Source: Bacteroidales bacterium
GTDB lineage: Bacteria; Bacteroidota; Bacteroidia; Bacteroidales; UBA932
Length of the DNA stretch: 11,272 nucleotides
NCBI GenBank assembly: GCA_016281435.1
Contig: JAEEIQ010000033.1
Location: 1 to 11,272 of the forward strand
Direction: 5' to 3'
Under the pieces are notes generated by a model. That model had not been told where the DNA came from. It ran no database searches and was given only the letters and a program-made list of their open reading frames with translations. Shown here piece after piece: positions 7,175 through 11,272 of the stretch. The translations under genes were made by a program, and so were the position numbers. The stretch's first letter is position 1; the number at the start of each line of letters is the position of its first letter.

Positions 7175-7303
7175 TTCACTTGACGTACCCAAGGCCCGGT
7201 GCCAAATCTCGAAGCATCAGATAAAATGAGGAAAGAACTGAGCTGGCCTATTTTAAATGAGCGCTCAGCCCCACATGTATTAAACTTAATTACACAAAGA
7301 TTA
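7175..7303. other. Intergenic DNA with no recognised gene
   Basis: No plausible protein or RNA gene is seen here. The only structure noted is a perfect 10-base palindrome TGAGCGCTCA (7258..7267), whose right half can also pair with CTGAGC at 7238..7243. The right part becomes AT-rich toward the his promoter. Confidence 0.4.
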
Positions 7304-7334
7304 TTGGATTATTAAAGAAATATACCCATCTTTG
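7304..7334 (+). promoter_or_regulatory. Candidate his operon promoter
   Basis: TTG at 7304..7306 and CATCTTTG at 7327..7334 are separated by 20 bases. They match the Bacteroidota -33 TTTG / -7 TAnnTTTG pattern with one mismatch in the -7 box. Transcription would begin around 7339, only a few bases before the leader-peptide ATG at 7343. The position directly ahead of the attenuator supports the call. Confidence 0.5.
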
Positions 7335-7342
7335 CCAAAGAT

Positions 7343-7399
7343 ATGTATTGGAAAGACCATAGCACCCTCACTCATCACCATTCTCTTCAGGAACGGTAG
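7343..7399 (+). CDS. hisL: his operon leader peptide
   Basis: An 18-codon frame, MYWKDHSTLTHHHSLQER then TAG. It has four histidines: codon 6 and three consecutive codons 11-13 (7373..7381). Histidine is otherwise a rare residue, and this frame lies directly before a leader terminator and hisG, so it fits the sensor of a ribosome-mediated his attenuator as known from enterobacteria. When histidyl-tRNA is scarce, the ribosome should stall at 7373..7381 and leave 7394 onward free. When it is abundant, the ribosome reaches the stop at 7397..7399 and masks the antiterminator arm. An in-frame stop at 7313 and no other ATG leave 7343 as the only good start. Confidence 0.85.
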   Translation: MYWKDHSTLTHHHSLQER

Positions 7400-7446
7400 G
7401 TTTCGGGTGTGTCAGGATAATGAATGAACACTTCGAAAGCTTACCG
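7394..7446 (+). promoter_or_regulatory. his attenuator antiterminator helix
   Basis: CGGTAGGTTTCGGGTGT (7394..7410) pairs with ACACTTCGAAAGCTTACCG (7428..7446). There are 17 pairs, two of them G-U, with single-base bulges at G7439 and T7432 and a 17-base loop. Its 3' arm contains the whole 5' arm of the downstream terminator (7436..7446), so the two structures exclude each other. Its 5' arm contains the TAG of the leader peptide, so a terminating ribosome would block it. The pairing was worked out by eye. Confidence 0.8.
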
Positions 7447-7467
7447 CCTGGATCGGTAAGCTTTTTT
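7436..7467 (+). terminator. his operon attenuator terminator
   Basis: AAAGCTTACCG (7436..7446) and CGGTAAGCTTT (7454..7464) form an 11-pair perfect stem with a 7-base loop (CCTGGAT). A six-T run at 7462..7467 partly lies in the stem. It ends 13 bases before the hisG ATG. No plus-strand gene other than the short leader ends before it, so it acts as a regulated leader terminator for hisGDCB. Confidence 0.88.
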
Positions 7468-7480
7468 GCATTAATAAGGT

Positions 7481-8332
7481 ATGTTAAGAATAGCGCTTCA
7501 GTCCAAGGGACGCCTCAACGAAGAAAGTCTCGCCCTGCTCGGCGAGATAGGGATCGACATAGACGATTCGAAAAGAAAGTTTCTCTCCATGGCCTCGAAC
7601 TTCCCGCTGGAAGTCCTGTACCTGAGGGACGACGACATCCCGCAGGTCGTGTCGGCCGGCACGGCCTCCCTCGGGATAGTAGGCCTCAACGAAGTGGCCG
7701 AAAAGGGCCTCGACGTCGATGTGGTCTGCAAACTCGGGTTCGGCGGATGCCGCATCAGCCTTGCAATACCCAAGGCTGAAAGCTATGACGGACCTTCATG
7801 GTTCGAAGGCAAGAGGATAGCCACGTCTTATCCTGCGATCCTTCGCCGCTACCTCGAAGAAAAAGGCATCAAGGCGGACATCGAGATTATAACCGGCTCC
7901 GTCGAGATCGCTCCTGCAGCCGGCATCGCCGACGCGATCTTCGACATAGTCTCTTCCGGCGGGACACTGATATCAAACGGATTGAAGGAAGTCGAGAAGG
8001 TATTCTTCTCGGAAGCTGTGCTTATCGCGAACAAGGGACTCGGCGAGGAGCAGAAGGCCCTTCTGGAAGAGATACTCTTCCGCATCTCCTCGGTCAAGGT
8101 CAGCAGGGACAAGAAATACATACTCATGAACCTCCCGGAAGCTGCGGTGGACGAGGCCATAAAGATACTTCCGGCAATGCGCAGCCCGACCGTGATGCCG
8201 CTGGCGGCGAAGGGCTGGTGCTCGATGCACTCCGTCGTCGACGCCGCGGACCTCTGGGACAAGATACGTCAGCTCAAGGCGATAGGGGCGGAAGGCATCC
8301 TGGTCCTCAACGTAGACAAACTGATCCCGTAG
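7481..8332 (+). CDS. hisG: ATP phosphoribosyltransferase, long form
   Basis: First step of histidine synthesis: ATP plus PRPP gives phosphoribosyl-ATP. It has 283 residues, the long HisG form that works without HisZ. The N-terminal part starts MLRIALQSKGRL. The PRPP loop lies at 151-163 (DAIFDIVSSGGTL), with NGL following. The C-terminal region from about 208 to 283 is the ACT-like domain that binds histidine for feedback inhibition. Enzyme feedback would thus add to the transcriptional attenuator in front of it. AAGG three bases before the ATG is only a weak ribosome site. hisD follows after 2 bases. Confidence 0.97.
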   Translation: MLRIALQSKGRLNEESLALLGEIGIDIDDSKRKFLSMASNFPLEVLYLRDDDIPQVVSAGTASLGIVGLNEVAEKGLDVDVVCKLGFGGCRISLAIPKAESYDGPSWFEGKRIATSYPAILRRYLEEKGIKADIEIITGSVEIAPAAGIADAIFDIVSSGGTLISNGLKEVEKVFFSEAVLIANKGLGEEQKALLEEILFRISSVKVSRDKKYILMNLPEAAVDEAIKILPAMRSPTVMPLAAKGWCSMHSVVDAADLWDKIRQLKAIGAEGILVLNVDKLIP

Positions 8333-8334
8333 CC

Positions 8335-9612
8335 ATGGAACTGTACATCAATCCCGCCCGCAGCGAATGGCCGGCCTTGTGCAGCCGTCCTTCCGACGAC
8401 AACGCGGAGATACGCCTTCGCGTCGCACAGATAATAAAAGAGGTGCGCGAAGGAGGCGATTCAGCGATTGCCCGGCTCACCAGGGAAATCGACGGCTCCA
8501 CGCCGGAAAAGACGGAAGTGGACGCTGCAGCGATATCCGCAGCCGCGGAGCGCGTTCCGGCGGAGGTGAAGGAAGCCATCAAGCTTGCCGCCGCCAACAT
8601 CCGGGCCTTCCACGCCGCGCAGAGGACAGCGCCGGTCGAGATGGAAACCATGCCCGGCGTCCGCTGCATCCAGAAGGCTGTTCCCATCGAAAAGGTCGGT
8701 CTCTATGTTCCCGGAGGGACCGCTCCCCTGTTCTCGACCGTCCTTATGCTGGCGATACCGGCGAAGGTGGCCGGATGCAGGCAGATCATACTCTGCTCCC
8801 CCGCCGGCAGGGACGGTGAGATAGCACCAGCCGTGCTCTATGCCGCATCCGTTTGCGGAGTGGACCGCATATTCCGCATAGGCGGCGCCCAGGCCATCGC
8901 GGCGATGGCCTGCGGAACGGAGAGCGTGCCCAAGGTGGACAAGATATTCGGCCCCGGGAACCGCTATGTCACCACCGCGAAGCAGATACTCGGCGGAAGC
9001 ATCGTGTCCATCGACATGCCTGCAGGGCCCTCCGAAGTCATGGTCCTGGCCGACACGGGCACGAGCCCCGAAGCTGCCGCCGCCGACCTGCTCTCGCAGG
9101 CCGAGCACGGCAGGGACAGCCAGGTCATGCTGGTCTGCACAGACCGGGGCACGGCTGAACTCATCATGGCAGCTACGGAACGCCGTCTGGCGGCCCTTCC
9201 CCGCGCAGAAATAGCCCGCGCGGCCCTTCAGCACAGCCGCTGCATAGTCCTGCCGGACGAGGATAGCATCGTGGACTTTGCCGACACCTACGCTCCCGAG
9301 CATCTCATCGTCTCGACTTCCAACCCATGGGCGATCGCCGGCAGGATCAGCGCCGCGGGAAGCGTCTTCGTCGGAGCCTTCACGCCCGAAAGCGCCGGGG
9401 ATTATGCCGCAGGAGTCAACCACACCCTCCCGACCGGAGGATGGGCAAGGTCCTTCAGCGGAGTAAACCTCGACAGTTTCCAGAGGAAGATGACCCTGCA
9501 GGAAATCACCCCCGAGGGCATCAGGAGCCTCGGTCCTACGATAATATCGATGGCTGAAGCCGAAGGCCTGCAGGCCCACGCCGAAGCGGTAAAAGTCAGG
9601 ATTGATGGATAA
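8335..9612 (+). CDS. hisD: Histidinol dehydrogenase
   Basis: Oxidises histidinol to histidine in two NAD-dependent steps (last reaction of the pathway). It has 425 residues, the usual size. VPGGTAPLFSTVLM (125-138), GGAQAIAAMACGT (183-195), KIFGPGNRYVTTAKQ (203-217) and DMPAGPSEVMVLAD (227-240) are conserved. The zinc ligands are Gln255 and His258 (SQAEHG), Asp356 (SAGDYA) and His415 (LQAHAEA), and the catalytic pair is Glu322-His323 (YAPEHL). The frame is open far upstream inside hisG, but ATG at 8335, two bases after the hisG stop, gives the family N-terminus. The end overlaps hisC by 8 bases. Confidence 0.97.
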   Translation: MELYINPARSEWPALCSRPSDDNAEIRLRVAQIIKEVREGGDSAIARLTREIDGSTPEKTEVDAAAISAAAERVPAEVKEAIKLAAANIRAFHAAQRTAPVEMETMPGVRCIQKAVPIEKVGLYVPGGTAPLFSTVLMLAIPAKVAGCRQIILCSPAGRDGEIAPAVLYAASVCGVDRIFRIGGAQAIAAMACGTESVPKVDKIFGPGNRYVTTAKQILGGSIVSIDMPAGPSEVMVLADTGTSPEAAAADLLSQAEHGRDSQVMLVCTDRGTAELIMAATERRLAALPRAEIARAALQHSRCIVLPDEDSIVDFADTYAPEHLIVSTSNPWAIAGRISAAGSVFVGAFTPESAGDYAAGVNHTLPTGGWARSFSGVNLDSFQRKMTLQEITPEGIRSLGPTIISMAEAEGLQAHAEAVKVRIDG

Positions 9613-10654
9613 GAAGAGACTTGCGGACCTTGTCCGCCCCAACATATTGTCGCTGAGCCCTTATTCGACGGCGCGGGACGAACTGACGGGAGCGCCGGAA
9701 GTGTTCCTGGACGCGAACGAGAGCCCGTACAAGAACTCCTGGAACCGCTATCCGGACCCGCGGCAGGCGGCCTTGAAGGAGCGCATTTCCGCTCTCAAGG
9801 GCCTTCCGGCGGAGAACATTTTCCTCGGAAACGGAAGCGACGAGGCCATAGACCTTGTCTACAGGGTCTTCTGCGAGCCCGGACGGGACAATGCTGTCGC
9901 CATCGCACCCAGCTACGGCATGTATGAAGTCGCTGCAGCCATAAACGACGTGGCCTTCCGCAAGGTCCCCCTCGGAGCGGACTACAGCCTGCCTTCGGAA
10001 GCCCTTCTGGCGGCGTGCGACAGCCGGACCAAAGTCATGTTCCTCTGCAGCCCGAACAACCCGACCGGCAACGCCTTCCCTCGCGAAGGACTCCTCGCCC
10101 TCGTACGCGGCTTCGACGGAATCGTCGTCGTGGACGAGGCATATATCGACTTCTCTTCCGTCGGGAGCCTCCTGCCGGAGATTACCGCCAACCCGAACCT
10201 GCTGGTGCTCCAGACCATGTCCAAGGCCCGCGGAATGGCCGCCCTGCGCGTCGGGATGGCATTCGCCGACCCTTTCGTCATCTCCCTGATGTCCATGGTC
10301 AAATACCCCTACAACATCAGCGGAGCAGTGCAGAGCCTCGCCCTCGAAGCCCTTTCCTCCCCCATCGAAAGCCAGGTGAAGGAAATAGTCGCGCAGAGGA
10401 GCCGCCTCGCCGCGGCGTTGCCAGCGTTCCGATGCATAAGGAATGTGCACCCGAGCGATGCCAACTTCCTTCTCGTGGAAACGGACGATGCCGACTCTCT
10501 ATACGCGCAGCTGATTGAAGACGGCATCATAGTCCGCAACCGCACCCGCGTAGAGGGTTGCCGGGGATGCCTGCGCATCACCGTCGGCACGCCGGAAGAA
10601 AACGACAGACTGCTAAAATCCTTGGAAAGATATGAAAAAGGCGATATTCGTTGA
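9605..10654 (+). CDS. hisC: Histidinol-phosphate aminotransferase
   Basis: A PLP enzyme converting imidazole-acetol phosphate and glutamate to histidinol phosphate. It has 349 residues of the class I/II aminotransferase fold. LDANESPY (35-42) is near the N-terminus, PNNPTG is at 150-155, and Asp177-Tyr180 (VVVDEAY) contacts the cofactor ring. The Schiff-base lysine is Lys207 (TMSKARG), followed by LRVG with Arg215. [11 protein letters not shown] lies near the C-terminus. I start it at ATG 9605, overlapping hisD by 8 bases; a TTG one codon earlier is less likely. It overlaps hisB by 23 bases. Confidence 0.96.
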   Translation: MDKKRLADLVRPNILSLSPYSTARDELTGAPEVFLDANESPYKNSWNRYPDPRQAALKERISALKGLPAENIFLGNGSDEAIDLVYRVFCEPGRDNAVAIAPSYGMYEVAAAINDVAFRKVPLGADYSLPSEALLAACDSRTKVMFLCSPNNPTGNAFPREGLLALVRGFDGIVVVDEAYIDFSSVGSLLPEITANPNLLVLQTMSKARGMAALRVGMAFADPFVISLMSMVKYPYNISGAVQSLALEALSSPIESQVKEIVAQRSRLAAALPAFRCIRNVHPSDANFLLVETDDADSLYAQLIEDGIIVRNRTRVEGCRGCLRITVGTPEENDRLLKSLERYEKGDIR

Positions 10655-11272
10655 CAGGGACGGGACCATCCTCCGGGAACCCGCCGACGAACAGATAGAT
10701 TCCCTCGAGAAGATGGAGTTCGTCCCCGGGGCCATATCCGGCCTGAAAGCCGTTTGCGGCCTTGGGTATGAGCTCGTGCTCGCTTCGAACCAGGACGGGC
10801 TCGGCACTCCTGCTTTTCCCGAAGATGCTTTCCGGGGCCCGCAGGAGAAGATGCTGCGCATCCTTGAAGGCGAGGGCGTGAGCTTCGACGACATCCTGAT
10901 AGACCCCAGCACTCCGGAGCAGAATTCCCCGAACCGCAAGCCCGGGACCGGGATGTTCGGAAAGTACCTTGCCGGAGACTATGACCTCGCCGCGAGCTTT
11001 GTCATCGGGGACAGGGAGACCGACATGCAGCTCGCGCGCAACCTCGGCGCAAAGGGACTCCGCATAGGAGAACTCAGCTGGGAGCAGGCCGCGGAGCGCA
11101 TCAGGTTGTCCGACAGGCGGGCCGTCATAGCAAGGAAAACTTCCGAAACCGATATCGAGCTCGAGCTGGACCTCGACGGGCGCGGAGAATCCGGGGTCGA
11201 CACCGGCCTGAAGTTCTTCGACCACATGCTCACCCAACTCATCCACCACGGCGGACTGAGCCTTAAACTCAG
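10632..11272 (+). CDS. hisB: Bifunctional histidinol-phosphatase / imidazoleglycerol-phosphate dehydratase, 3' end beyond the window
   Basis: 213 codons are visible before the right edge. Residues 1 to about 160 are a HAD-type histidinol-phosphate phosphatase: FVDRDGT (6-12) with nucleophile Asp8 and Asp10, SNQDG (52-56), RKPGTGMF (102-109) and GDRETDM (126-132). From about 163 the dehydratase begins, with [19 protein letters not shown] (190-208) giving the first metal-binding histidines; the rest is cut off. In the enterobacterial enzyme a Cys/His loop before RKP binds zinc. Here it reads [11 protein letters not shown] with no cysteine, as I recall for Bacteroidota HisB. The start at 10632 lies 23 bases inside hisC; GGAAAGAT precedes it. 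Confidence 0.95.
   Translation, partial: MKKAIFVDRDGTILREPADEQIDSLEKMEFVPGAISGLKAVCGLGYELVLASNQDGLGTPAFPEDAFRGPQEKMLRILEGEGVSFDDILIDPSTPEQNSPNRKPGTGMFGKYLAGDYDLAASFVIGDRETDMQLARNLGAKGLRIGELSWEQAAERIRLSDRRAVIARKTSETDIELELDLDGRGESGVDTGLKFFDHMLTQLIHHGGLSLKL

Noticed and set aside
7238..7268. CTGAGC / GCTCAG hairpin and TGAGCGCTCA palindrome as a terminator or operator
   Set aside because: The stem is only 6 pairs with a 19-base loop and no T tract; a 10-base palindrome of this kind can occur by chance.
7798..8334. Upstream extension of the hisD frame within hisG
   Set aside because: The extension is Arg/Ser/Gly-rich shadow sequence of hisG. The conserved HisD begins at 8335.
8461..9645. 394-codon minus-strand open frame opposite hisD
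   Set aside because: Antisense shadow of hisD; composition is Gly/Arg-rich with no recognisable motif.
1..11272. tRNA or rRNA genes, CRISPR arrays, integrase or transposase genes
   Set aside because: None were recognised on either strand; apart from the intergenic repeat the window is ordinary biosynthetic genes.

Overview
The window looks like chromosomal core-metabolism DNA of a GC-rich member of the Bacteroidota, probably Bacteroidales. Five things point that way. The histidine genes run hisG-hisD-hisC-hisB with a bifunctional HisB, whose phosphatase half lacks the enterobacterial zinc cysteines. HisG is the long form. The two promoter candidates resemble the Bacteroidota -33 TTTG / -7 TAnnTTTG type. 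Shine-Dalgarno sequences are weak or absent. A secreted heparinase II/III-family protein is present. Genus cannot be read from the sequence.

Layout. Two biosynthetic operons diverge from an intergenic region of about 0.7 kb. Leftward (minus strand) runs a pyrimidine operon, pyrC-pyrK-pyrD-pyrF-pyrE-pyrB, with most junctions overlapping by 4-7 bases. It supplies steps 2 to 6 of UMP synthesis; carbamoyl-phosphate synthase (carAB) is not in the window. PyrB carries a C-terminal four-cysteine zinc module resembling the end of PyrI, without the PyrI nucleotide-binding domain. Three bases after the pyrB stop, a signal-peptide-bearing heparinase II/III-superfamily gene begins and runs off the left edge. 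It is an unexpected passenger of the pyr operon.

Rightward (plus strand) runs hisG-hisD-hisC-hisB; hisB is cut by the right edge. These genes encode phosphoribosyl-ATP synthesis and the late steps from imidazole-glycerol phosphate to histidine. The middle genes (hisH/A/F/I/E) would lie beyond the window or elsewhere.

The most interesting part is upstream of hisG: a complete ribosome-mediated attenuator. It has an 18-codon leader peptide with four histidines, three of them consecutive (7343..7399). A 17-pair antiterminator helix (7394..7410 with 7428..7446) has a 5' arm that contains the leader stop codon. A strong intrinsic terminator (7436..7467) sits 13 bases before hisG. A promoter candidate lies directly upstream of the leader peptide. 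The pyr side has a similar plan: a perfect -7 box, a 10-codon mini-ORF, and a hairpin with an 8-T tract ending two bases before the pyrC start, suggesting pyrimidine-responsive attenuation. Between the two promoters lie about 450 bases containing a GC-rich inverted-repeat element (about 7026..7174) and AT-rich promoter DNA, with no convincing protein gene.
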